A program made the position numbers and the translations under genes. From Molossus alvarezi (taxonomy: Eukaryota > Chordata > Mammalia > Chiroptera > Molossidae), in NCBI GenBank assembly GCA_037176705.1, contig CM073895.1, forward strand, positions 5,356,551 to 5,420,550: a stretch of DNA of 64,000 nucleotides. Reading direction: 5' to 3'. Positions 21,546 through 32,200 of this stretch are shown here, one piece after another; the stretch's first letter is position 1; every line of letters begins with the position of its first letter. The notes beneath the pieces were generated by a model, which saw only the letters and a program-made list of their open reading frames with translations, searched no databases and was not told where the DNA came from.

Positions 21546-21717
21546 TGTATATATAGAAGGTAGAAATGGAAAGTGAGAAATACTTGAAAGGGATTATATT
21601 AATTGCTAAATATTTTATTCACAAAGGTCAATGACATGGCAAGATAAAATTATTTGTATAGTTTTGTCTGAATGAGCAAGAAAAATGTGGATGTATTGTT
21701 TGTATATATTGTATATA
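21546..21717 (+). promoter_or_regulatory. Cluster of three Pumilio-type elements
   Basis: TGTATATA, the core of the Pumilio response element (TGTANATA), occurs at 21546-21553, 21701-21708 and 21710-21717 in the sense strand of the CAMTA1 3' UTR. The last two sit nine bases apart. The region is AT-rich, so some matches are expected by chance, but three exact copies in 170 bases suggest PUM1/PUM2 control. Confidence 0.45.
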
Positions 21718-23426
21718 TTAAAACAGAGATATGTGCATGAAATCAAGAAAAAAGAAATGAACAAAAGCAAAGCATTAGTGGCTATGGTCTGTAAAATGAA
21801 ACAAAAAAACTTTATTTCACTATAAGAGTACTTTATTTTAAATGTTCTTTAGAAGAACATTTTGCTAAAGCATGACTAAACTGCAAAAAATTTAAAAAAA
21901 AGAGCTACTGTATTTAGACTTAGGAAAAAAAGGCAGAGTAACATTACTTTAAAAAAAAAAAAAAAAAAGGATATGTTTACATTTAATTTTGGCTACCGGG
22001 AGTTTATTTTATTTTATTTAAAATTTTTTTGCCAATGGTGCCAAGTAATGTGAATGCTAATATTGCTTAAGAAAATTAAGTTACTTTTGCTAAACAGATA
22101 ATCATAAGATGAATTAGTAAACAGCTTAACACCATCCACTCGCTCCAACAGAGAATACTTAGAACGACCAAAACCTGACAAGTCGAATGAAAGGTAGAAA
22201 AAATGTCTCACGTTTTCATATCTCCTGCTGGAAATCAGAAAATGTAACAAAAATTGCACAAAAATCACTAAAAATTTAAAAGATGCAAACTGGTCTTGTA
22301 GGGATGTCATGGTATGTTACTATTTTCACATAATGAGGAGCCAAAGAAATCTGATGCTTTTAAAAATTAAACTACTACTGTTAAATTGAGGAGAATCAAG
22401 TTCGCATTTGCTGATGCCAGTTTAAAATCCCCAGGTTATGTTTCAGGACTAGTCGGTGTAAAAGCTGAAATCATAGCTTCTTGGTTCTGTCTGCCAACTG
22501 TAAGTTAAAACTCCAGGCTTGTTGTGAAGCCTAAAAATACTCACAAATCAGCTTTTAAACTGGTGTCTTTCGAAGGAAAGTAGATACAAAAGGATCGTGG
22601 TAAAAACTGGGGTCAGAGCTCTTGGTGCCTTTCTATAATTGTACTTGTTTCTTAATTACTTCCTTTCACTGCCAACCTCAAATTACTGTACAGTATATGT
22701 CTTACTGCTTGTGATCAGCTTGGACAACAGTGACAGCCCCACAGCTAGTAGCCATCTGTACATTTGTAAACTGAGCTGACTCAATTTTGTTATTTTAAAT
22801 GTGTGGGTTATGTTACAGCTGTTGCGGTCCCCCAGATACCTATCATTTTCCACAATTTGACCTATAGGAGGACACTGAGTAATTCACAAACACACAACCG
22901 CATTCCTAAGTGGGAAGATGCCAGCTCTTTCAGAATATCCTCCATCAATGCTGAATTTAGGTATGTTCATTCCATTTATTATGGTACAAATAACTGACCT
23001 TTTGACAAGAGTAATGACCTCAGTGGATTTGCTTTAACCCTCACATCTATTTATTTATTTTTTTAAAATGTGTCCCATGCTACATTATTAGCTGAGTAAG
23101 GTAGAAAATTCCGGAAGATAAGGACTTGCATAGAATTAGGAGGGTCTCGTGGAAGGAATAGGAAGCAGCGGTACAACTGTGAATCCTAGGTGAGGTACAA
23201 ATACACTTCCACTGATACGAAGCATTTCTGACCGCTTTTTCTTGGTTATGAATCTTAATTTTAAATATAAGATGATAGATAAGTGCAGCTTTCTTGGATA
23301 ATCTGAATTCCCAAGTGCCAGGAGTAGGATTTCATTATAAAATTAATAGCTAACCTTATTCTGTCTCCTGAAGATTTAATTGCTATTCTTGTTACCCATT
23401 TGAAATCAGCTGTACTGTGTGAACGA

Positions 23427-23432
23427 AATAAA
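23427..23432 (+). terminator. Alternative upstream poly(A) signal
   Basis: A canonical AATAAA inside the CAMTA1 3' UTR. It lacks an obvious GU-rich element just downstream, so it is listed as a possible proximal site only. Confidence 0.35.
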
Positions 23433-23706
23433 GACACTAACTCGAACCCCTTTCTGGCTGCACGGTCGCTTATGGCAGTTCCACACAGTAGTTGGCGCCC
23501 AATGGGGGGTCCCGAGACTTGCATGTAAAACTAGTCTAGATGTCTTCTTTTTTGTAAGTTTTATTTTTGTAATTGTGCATGTAAAGCATCATTGAATCAA
23601 TGGATCTGTTGAAGAACTCAGCTGCTGGAAACCATGCAAAATGTTTTGAATTGCCCTTAAAATATGGAAAATGTTTTCTGAATGCTTTATATTCTTTCTG
23701 CTGTAA

Positions 23707-23750
23707 ATTAAAAATGAAGAAAATTTCCCCATATTATGTGTGTGTTTTGC
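23707..23750 (+). terminator. Likely CAMTA1 poly(A) signal
   Basis: ATTAAA at 23707-23712 is followed about 25 bases later by a TGTGTGTGTTTTG stretch, the usual layout of a cleavage site with a GU-rich downstream element. It fits the known compact spacing of roughly 1.5 kb to the VAMP3 promoter. Cleavage near 23730 is inferred. Confidence 0.55.
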
Positions 23751-24930
23751 TTTAACCTTACCTGATAACTACAATCCAAAGTGATTGGCATGTTTCAAAC
23801 CATATGAAATAATTTCAAATATCTCCTTAGATCCAGAGATAATGTTTTGACATTGAATGTCACATGGTTTAGGATATGTCCACGAAGGCAAGAATGTCTT
23901 CATGGTACTTAGAACACTTGCTTTGGAACTATTTTCTCGGGCACCTCTCAGCATATCATCTGTTTTAGTGCTGTTATTTGAATGACACGGACACCAGTCT
24001 AACTTCACCTTTTCAGTTCCTCAAGTTGGTTGAGAGGTACTTTCCAGCTGACTACTGTCAGTCTTCCTACCTGAGTAGCTGTCAGTTTCAGTCTCTTTAC
24101 TGCAAAGCCTCATGTCCCTGGTGGTCCCTCTTCATCTCATCTGACTCAATGCCACTGCAGGACGGATTCTGCATGATCTCCCACCTCCATGGGGCCTCAG
24201 TGGTTTCTACAGACCACTGCATTTCAACGCCATTTTCCTTTCCTGTTTGTCCACACTCTATTTCATCTTATTTTCACCTGTGCCCCAACCTGCACCCTCT
24301 GCTTGGTTTGTGCCAGCCATGTCCATTTCCACTGTTGTCTTTGTTCATGATGTTTGCTCATCCCTTGCCTGGAAAGTTCTCCTTTTGGTTACTTACCACT
24401 CAAATCCCACCTCCTCTGTGCCACTCTCGCTTATTCTAATATACACTAACATTTAAGTTTTTAAAATTATTCCATTTACAGTTGGGAAAGACAGGTGTTT
24501 ATTTTTCGTTTCTCATCTCATCTAAGCCAGTAGACCTATTAGTGTTTTGTAGTGTTGTTTTTTAACGTAAGAGTTGTCTGTGTCGGTAGGAATACTTTGT
24601 TACAGCCTGAAGACGTCGAAAAGTAACCCTCTGCATTCAGATAAGTGCCTCCGCCTCCATTAGATGAAAAGCTGAGGACCTCGGCTGTGCTAGTGGCCCG
24701 GAGCACCCAAGTGTAGACACTGCGTCTCTGATCTATGCAATGACGAATATGAAGAGCGAACCTACACCAATCAATGTCTGTGATAAATACCCCAAACGGA
24801 CTGCATATCTCATTTAACAGGTTTCCTGGAAAAACGCGGGGTCTGCGGGCCCACTAGGTTCATGTGGGGAGTTGAGCAGAAACACACACAGGCTGTCGCC
24901 AATATTGTCACCGCCTGAGGAACGGCCCAC
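23740..24930. other. CAMTA1-VAMP3 intergenic spacer
   Basis: About 1.2 kb without a supportable gene. The middle part (about 24310-24450) resembles an old L2 fragment. ORFs here are short and have no recognisable product. The short gap between two same-strand genes makes transcriptional read-through from CAMTA1 possible. Confidence 0.6.
24310..24450 (+). mobile_element. Diverged L2 fragment
   Basis: The stretch with CTTGCCTGGAAAGTTCTCC and CACCTCCTCTGTGCC resembles the 3' part of the ancient LINE-2 consensus. It is heavily diverged, and the assignment is by eye. Confidence 0.45.
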
Positions 24931-24939
24931 CCTCGTTTA

Positions 24940-25620
24940 CCTGCACAGTCCCGGCGGCGCGTAGCGCACCCCGTCCCCCGGCGTCAACGCGGGGGACGGC
25001 TGGGCGACGGGCGGACGCCCACGGACCCGCACCCAGCAGCGCAGACTCAGGCCACTGCGCAGCCGCGGTCCCCACGAGCCCCGCCCCCTCGCCGCACTCG
25101 GGAGCCCCGCCCCCGCGGCGCCCCGCCCACCCGGCACGCCCTTCCGCGCCCCGCCCTGTGACGTCCTCGGCCCCGAGCCGCCGCCCCGCCCCGGTCCCTG
25201 GCCTCCGGTCCCGCTCCGCCGTTCCGTCGACACTCGCTCGCCGCCGCCACCGCCAAAATGTGAGTGACGCCGTGTGAAGCTGGGCGGCCTCGGGCTCCCG
25301 GGGACGGCGGCCCGCGACTGGGCGCCCCGCCCGGCCCGGTTCCCGCCGGCCGCCCTCAGACGCGGGCCGAGGCCGTGCGAGCCTGCGCTGGGCTCCCAGG
25401 CCCGGGGGTGGGCGGAGGCCCCGGGAGTGCCGGCTGCGGACGGGCGGGGCGACCCCGCGGCGCCGCCGACGCCCCGGAGGGCCCCGCGGCCGAGGGCAGA
25501 TCCGGAAGGGGCCCGGGCAGGGCCGGGGGCTTTCCGGATAAGGAGTTCCCCGGCCCCGGCCCCGCCCCCGGGGTCCCCGAGAAGGGCGGTGGGCCGGGGT
25601 CGGGTCTGGTGCTGGGCTGG
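24940..25620. promoter_or_regulatory. VAMP3: VAMP3 CpG-island promoter
   Basis: A very GC- and CpG-rich block flanks VAMP3 exon 1. GC-box-like CCCCGCCC runs are frequent, and a cAMP-response-like TGACGTCC lies at 25159-25166, about 100 bases before the start codon. No TATA box is seen. The transcription start is not visible; by analogy it should lie within about 100 bases upstream of 25258. Long minus-strand ORFs here are a by-product of GC content. Confidence 0.8.
25258..25259 (+). CDS. VAMP3: VAMP3 exon 1 coding part: AT of a split start codon
   Basis: The sequence reads CCGCCAAAAT followed by GTGAGT. An ATG is visible at 25258, but its G is the first base of a perfect donor, and the frame continuing past it hits TGA at once. 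Splicing AT to the G at 26863 rebuilds ATG TCT ACA, the known VAMP3 start (MST). Exon 1 is thus almost wholly 5' UTR; its upstream limit is unknown. Confidence 0.88.
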
Positions 25621-26241
25621 GATCCGGAAGTGGCAGGGACGGCATCTCGGCCCAGTCTCGGGGCGCCCTGGGTCAGAGTGGATGGAGCAGGTGGCTGTGG
25701 GACTTCGTGCAAACGGACTTTCCCGGGGGTGACACAGAGGACGCGTTGGGAGGCACAGAACCCTCCGCTCCGGCCCCTGCAGAGGAGAGGGGTGCGTTCT
25801 TTCCCCGGGTTTCCTCCAGGCTCTAGGGACACCACCCTGGACTCACCACTGAGGCCGGTGTGCCAGTAGGATCGCAGTGGTTAAGATCCGGATCCGTGGA
25901 GCTGCACAGCAGCTGGTCTGAACACGACAGCCAGCTGTGTTGGCTTCCTAAACCTCACTTGACTCATCCATAAAATGGGGGTCACTGTAATATTCCCCTC
26001 AAAGAGGGAGAAAATGCGTGGAGAAAATGCACCAGTACATGGTCCTCCACGGATGCCTTATCAGACACTGACCTCTGAGGGCAGAGGTGAATGTGCTGCA
26101 TCCCTGGTCATTGGCACACGGTACAATGCTGCTTGTTGAGTCAATGAATCAGTGGCTGTTGTATGCAGGACACATGCTGGGTGCTGACTTGGATGGGGAA
26201 GACCTCTAAGACACAGGAGCCTGTGACCTATTAGGAAAGGC

Positions 26242-26274
<33 letters not shown>

Positions 26275-29200
26275 AAAAAATCAAATCAAAGCGCTGCCAA
26301 CAAAGTAGTTGAAACAGTAAGGACTTCAAACCCAGACTGGTGAAGGAAGATCTGCCTGGGGAGAAGTAAAGCATTTGATGAGGATTTTAAACAATGAGTA
26401 ACCTTTTACTGGAGGGAGCATTGCTGCTTGTTTCTGTAAATGAGTGTATTTCCCATACTGGAGAAAGGGCAGCCTAGAACTGTTCATAACCACAAAAACA
26501 GTTCTTGCCACAATGAGAAAATCAGAAGAGTACGGAGTGCATTTAAGTAAATGTGTGGCTTTAAAAAAGTAATAAAAAATTGCAAAGTAGAGTTTATCTA
26601 TCTTAGGATCAGGTTTTTCAGTAGATTCTATTAAACTTTTACTTTAGACACTGGTCACTTTTAACACGTGGGTATAATCTCAGACATTACAGAGGAATTA
26701 GAAGAAATGTCATTAGAGCCATTGGTCATCGCTGCAGGAAGGGTTTCTTTTTCTGCTTAGTTCTGAAATCCCTAACACTGAGGGTCCTGGAATAACTTCA
26801 TACTTACAGACAGTGCATTCAGAATGCTCGTTTACTGATGCGCGGGCCTTTCCATGTTTCAGGTCTACAGGTGCGCCTGCAGGGCCCAGCGCTGCCTCTG
26901 GCAGTAATCGGAGACTTCAGCAGACACAGAATCAAGTGGATGAGGTATTGCTCTGAAATGTTGAAAAGAACACTTTTAAATCCACAAGGGAATGCTCTGG
27001 AAATAATTGTTTAGAAAAGTATCATAAAAATGTGAATGTACAGTAAATTTTGACTGTATCATGAAAGTGACAGAATTTTTTCCCCTACTATTCTGGAAGC
27101 CCTAATCTAAGCAGAAGTCAGATTCTCCTAATTTTATGCTTGTGTTCTATGACCAAATCACACACCTAAGACACACATACCCCTCCCTGAGAACATTCCT
27201 CCAAGAACTACTTTATAATGTATATTTTGCCACAATAAAAAAAAAATTGGAAAAAAGACAACCACTTTATAAATTAGGGTAATAGAGTGTTCAGAATTAG
27301 GTCTGTAGATTGTTCCAGCCAAGACCAATCCTTCTGACCAAATTTTTCATTAGAATGCTGTTCCAGGAACCTGACTTTCTAGTAACCCAGCCTGAGTAGA
27401 CCTCTGTGGAATTCAGCTTTGGTCGTTGCCCATTGACGTACAGAAGGCAGATGCTGGCAAATTGCTCTAGCCCAACAAATCTATATTTGTGGGATTCTTG
27501 AGTTAGAGGATGCTCACTGCATCGTTGTTCTGCCCTATATATGCAGACCCACAACAGAAATTGAGAAATAAAAAAACTAGTATTTCCATGTTCCTAAAAG
27601 CCATTACTGTCCAACAGGACATCTTGCTCTTTCTGCATTTAGTGGCCTTGAAAAGCAGCATGAAACTTATGTCAAACTGGAGACCAAATAATGTGATGGA
27701 AGATGATTTGACTTTGGGTGGTGGGCACACAATGTAATACACAGATCATGTATCATAGAAATGTACACTTGAAACCTATATGACTTTATTAACCAATGTC
27801 ACCCCAATAAATTTAATTCAAAAATAAAAATAAAATTTAACGGCCCTGGCTGGTTTGGCTCAGCGGTTAGAGCGTTGGCCTGCGGTCTGGAGAAACCCGG
27901 GTTCGGTTCCCGCTAAGGGCACGTACCTCGGTTGCAGTTTGTCCCCAGCCCTGGTTGGTCGTGCGGGCGGCAGCCACTCGATGTGTTCCTTTCACATCGA
28001 TGTTTCTCTCTCTCTCTGTTCCTCTCTCTCCCTCCCACTCTACCTGAACAAAAAATGGAAAAATGTCCTCGGGTGAGGATAAAAAAAAATAAAATAAAAT
28101 AAAATTTAACGTAACAGTGGATTGTTAACGCATAAGGTAATATTGTGATATGATGGCTTTGTTTTATGAACATCTGAAAGTTTTATATTTTCATGCTAAG
28201 AAACCCATTCTAATTCCATCCTGCATGAAACTTTTATTTACTTAACAAAATCATATTGGGTCCTTTTTCTTAACCAAAGGAATTTTAAGGAGAGTTGTTT
28301 TTTTAATTCAGGTGAAATTCATACAAAATAACCATTTGAAAGCGTGCAGTTCAGTGGTTATTTGGTGTATTCACAATATTGTGCAACCATTACTTCTGTG
28401 TGGTTACACAATTTTTTCATCACCACAGAACACCTTGTAGGCATTTAGTAATTACTCCTGTTCCCTTTCTTCTATCCCCTGGTTTTCTCCCATTCTAATT
28501 GCCTTTCTGTTTTTATGAATTTTCTTATTCTAGATATATCATACAAAAGTAACCATATACACTGTGTGGCCTTTTGTGTCCGGCTTCTTTCACTTAGAAT
28601 AATATTTTCATTGTTCAAATTGTAAGAAATATCAGTACCTCATTCCTTTTTATGTCTAAGTAATATTCCGTTGCATGTGTATACCTTGTTAATTCATTCA
28701 TCAGTTGATGGATTTTTCTGTTGTTTTCACCTTTTGGCTTTACAATAATGCTGCTATAAACATTTGCATACAATTTTCTGTGTGTACATTTGTTTTCATT
28801 CGTCTTGAGTATGTATCTAGGAGTAGAATTGCTAGATCATACGGTAATTGTGTGTTAACTTTTTGAGGAATCAGCAAATTTTTCCACAGTGGCTGCACCA
28901 TTTTATATTCACACTAGCAATGCCCAAGGATTCTATTTCTCCACATCCTCACCAACACTCTTTTTCCTCCCTCCCTCCCTCCCTTCTCTCTTTCTTGTTA
29001 TAGCCATCCTAGTGAATATAAAATCGTGTCTCATTGTGGTTTTGATTTGCATTTCTTTTTTCTTTTTTTTTAATCCTCACCCGAGGACATTTTTCCATTT
29101 TTTGTACAGATAGAGTGGGAGGGAGAGAGAGGAAGAGAGAGAGAGAGAGAGAAACATCGACGTGAAAGGGACACATCGAGTGGCTGCCACCCGCACGACC

Positions 29201-32200
29201 CAACCAGGGCCGGGGACAAACTGCAACCAAGGTACATGCCCCTAGTGGGAACCGAACCCGGGTCTCTCCAGACCGCAGGCCGACGCTCTAACCGCTGAGC
29301 CAAACCGGCCAGGGCTGATTTGCATTTCCTTAATGACCAATGATGTTAAACATCTTTTCATGTGCTTATTGGCTATTTGTATGTATTCTTTGTAGAAATG
29401 TCTATTCCAGTCCATTGCCCTGTCTTAATTTATTGATTTTAGAGGGGGGGGGGATGAGAGAGATACAGAGAAAGAGAGAGAAACATCGACTTGTCATTCC
29501 ATTTATCCATGTAGTCATTGGTTGTTTCCTCTATGTGCCTTGACCGGGGAGCCTTGGCATATCTGGATCACACTCTAACCAACTTAGCTACCCAACCAAG
29601 GCCAAGACCATTTGAATTTTGATAGATTGTGTTGAATCTGTACAGAAGTACATCATTTTGGCAAGGACTGCCATCTTAACCATTTTAAGCCCTGGCCGGT
29701 TTGGTTCAGCTGTTAGAGCATCGGCCTACAGATCAGGGAGTCCCGAATTTGGTTCCCACTAAGGGCATGTACCTCGGGTGCAGTTTGTCCCCGGCCCCGG
29801 TTGGGGTCGTGTGGGTGACAACCAGTCGATGTGTCTCTCTCACATCAATGTTTCTCTCTCTTCTCCTCTTCCCCCTGCTCTATCTGAAGAAAAATGCAAA
29901 AATGTCCTCAGGTGAGGATAAAAACAAAACCAAAAACAATATTAAGTCTTTCATTCTGTGAACATGGGATGTCTCCCCATTTAATTAGGTATTTAATTTG
30001 TTTTCAGCAGTTTTGTAGTTTTCAGTGTCCAAGTTTTTGCCTCCTTGGTTCATTTTATCCCTAGGTATTTATTCTTTTGGATGCTATTGTGTACGGAATT
30101 GTTTAATTAATTTCCTTTTGATTGTTAGTATGTGGAAACAACTGATTTGTGAATTGTGATATTGTACCCTGACACTTCATTGAATTTATCTATTAACCCT
30201 ACTGTGGATTCTTTGGGATTTTCTACATATTGAATCATCTGCAAATATAGGTCATTTTACTTCTTCCTTTCTACTTTGGATGCCTTTTGTTTCTTTTTCT
30301 TGCCCAATTGCTCTGGCCAGAAACTCCAGTACAGCGTTGAACAGCAGTAGTGAAAGTAGGCATCCTTGTCCTGTTCCCTGATCTTAGGAGGAAAGCTTTT
30401 TCTCTCTCTTTTATTTAAATCCTCACCCGAGGATATTTTTCCATTGATTTTCAGACAAAGTGGGAGGGAGGGAGACAGAGAGAAGGAAACATCAGTGTGA
30501 GAGAGACACATCAATTGGCTGCCTCCTGCAGGACCCCAACCAAGGCCCGGGATCAAATTACAACTGAGGTACGTGTCCTTGACTGGAATTGAACCCGCAA
30601 CTACTTGGGGCATGGGCCGTCACTCTAACTGCTGAGTCAAACTGGCCAGGGCTAGAAATTCTTTATATAGCCTAGGTAATAACCACTGGTCACATATATG
30701 TGTTATCAATATCTGCTTTGTTTATTTCTCTTTTTCAATTGTATCTTTCTGGTAATAAGAGGGAAAGTTCTTCTCCCGGCTGCTGTGGCTCAGTTGATTG
30801 AGCATCATCCCATGGACTGAGAGGTCCCGGTTCCATTCCTGATCAGGGCATATGCCCTGATTGCAGGTTCAATCTCCAGTAGGGGGCGTGCAGGAGGCAG
30901 CCAATCAATGTTTCCCTCGCACATTGATGTTTCTCTCTCTCTCTCCCCCTTCCTCTCTAAAAAAATAAATCAATAATAAAATATTTAAGCCCAGCCAGTA
31001 TGGCTCAGTGGTTGAGTGTCCACCCGTGCACTAGGAGGTCATCAGTTCAATTCCTGGTCAGGGCACATGCCCAGTTTGCGGGATTGATCCCCAATTGGGG
31101 GCATGCAGGAGGTGGCCAATCATTGTTCTCTCTCATGGATGTTTCTATCTCTCTCTCCCTCTCTCCCTCTCCCTTCCTTTCTAAATCAATAAAGAAAAAA
31201 CTATTTAAGATGTATATATAGAAAAAGAGGAAAAATTCTTCATTTGGTTAAATTTACAACTCATTTTTTTTTTAAAGATTTTTTAAAATTGATTTTAGAG
31301 AAAGAGGAAAGGAGAGGGAGAGAGAGATGGAAACATCGATGAGAGAGAACATTGACTGTCCGCCTCCTGCATGCTCCCCACTGGGGATCGAGCCTGCAAC
31401 CTGGGGATGTTCCCTGACCAGGAATCAAACTGGCGATCTCTTGGTGCATGGGTTGATGCTCAACCACTGTGCCACACCAGCCAGGCTACAACTCATTTCT
31501 TATATGGTTACAGATTTTTGTTTCCTATTTATAGAAACCCTTCCCTGCCTCAATATCATAAAGATAATTCTTCACATTTTATTCTAGAAGTGACTCTTTG
31601 GTCTGCAGGCCGACGTTCTAACCATTGAGCCAAACCAGCCAGGGCATAAAGCTTTCTGGTTTTTGTTTGTTTGTTGTATCCTCACCCAAGGATATGTTTA
31701 CTGATTTTAGAGAGTGAGGGAGAGAGAGAAAGAGAGAGATACATTGATGTGAGGGAGAAACCAATCAGTTGTCTCCCATACACACCCTGACCAGGGATTG
31801 GACCTTCAGGGCAACTTTCTGTTTTTGACCATTGTGCATGGATGGTAGTTGTGGGGGTTTTCTATAAATACCCTTTATCGTCCGGCTGGTGTGGCTCAGT
31901 GGTTGAGCATCGACCCATGCACCAAGAGGTCACCAGTTCGATTCCCAGTCAGGACACATGCCCAGGTTGTGGGCCTGATCCCCAGTGGGGGGCATGCAAG
32001 AGGCGGCCAGTCGATGTGCTCCCTCATTGATGTTTCTATCTCTCTCTCCTCACTTTCTCTCTCTAAAAAAAATAAATAAATAAATAAATAAATACCCTTT
32101 ATCATATTAAGGAAGTTCCCTTCTAGTCTTGTTTACTAAGTGTTTATTTCAGCCACCCCCGTTTTTAATGAAAGTTTGGCTCAAAATAATAAAGTGCTGG

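Larger units (their letters stand above)
20573..23730 (+). other. CAMTA1: CAMTA1 3' untranslated region
   Basis: About 3.2 kb of AT-rich sequence without splice signals or a credible ORF, running from the stop codon to a likely poly(A) signal at 23707. It contains a CA repeat, an A-run (about 21950-21968), three Pumilio-type sites and two miR-17-family seed matches, each listed separately. The exact 3' end is inferred from the signals; an earlier AATAAA at 23427-23432 could give a shorter form. Confidence 0.7.
25260..26862 (+). other. VAMP3 intron 1
   Basis: Begins inside the CpG island. It then holds an old MIR-like piece (about 25895-25985), a CA repeat (about 26240-26271) and unremarkable sequence. 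No other gene seen. Confidence 0.75.

Noticed and set aside
23978..24439. 153-codon ORF between CAMTA1 and VAMP3
   Set aside because: No known domain, Ser/Phe/Pro-rich low complexity, and partly an L2-like fragment.
25258..25266. VAMP3 start at an unsplit ATG in exon 1
   Set aside because: Read straight through it is ATG TGA, a one-codon ORF; the GTGAGT donor begins at its third base.
24908..25645. 245-codon minus-strand ORF and other long ORFs at the VAMP3 promoter
   Set aside because: GC-rich CpG-island sequence with few stops, Arg/Gly/Pro/Ala-rich without domain; the plus strand explains the region.
27855..28076. Recurring ORFs that begin [19 protein letters not shown]
   Set aside because: They are translations of the Ves SINE head and body, repeated at each full-length copy; not a gene family.
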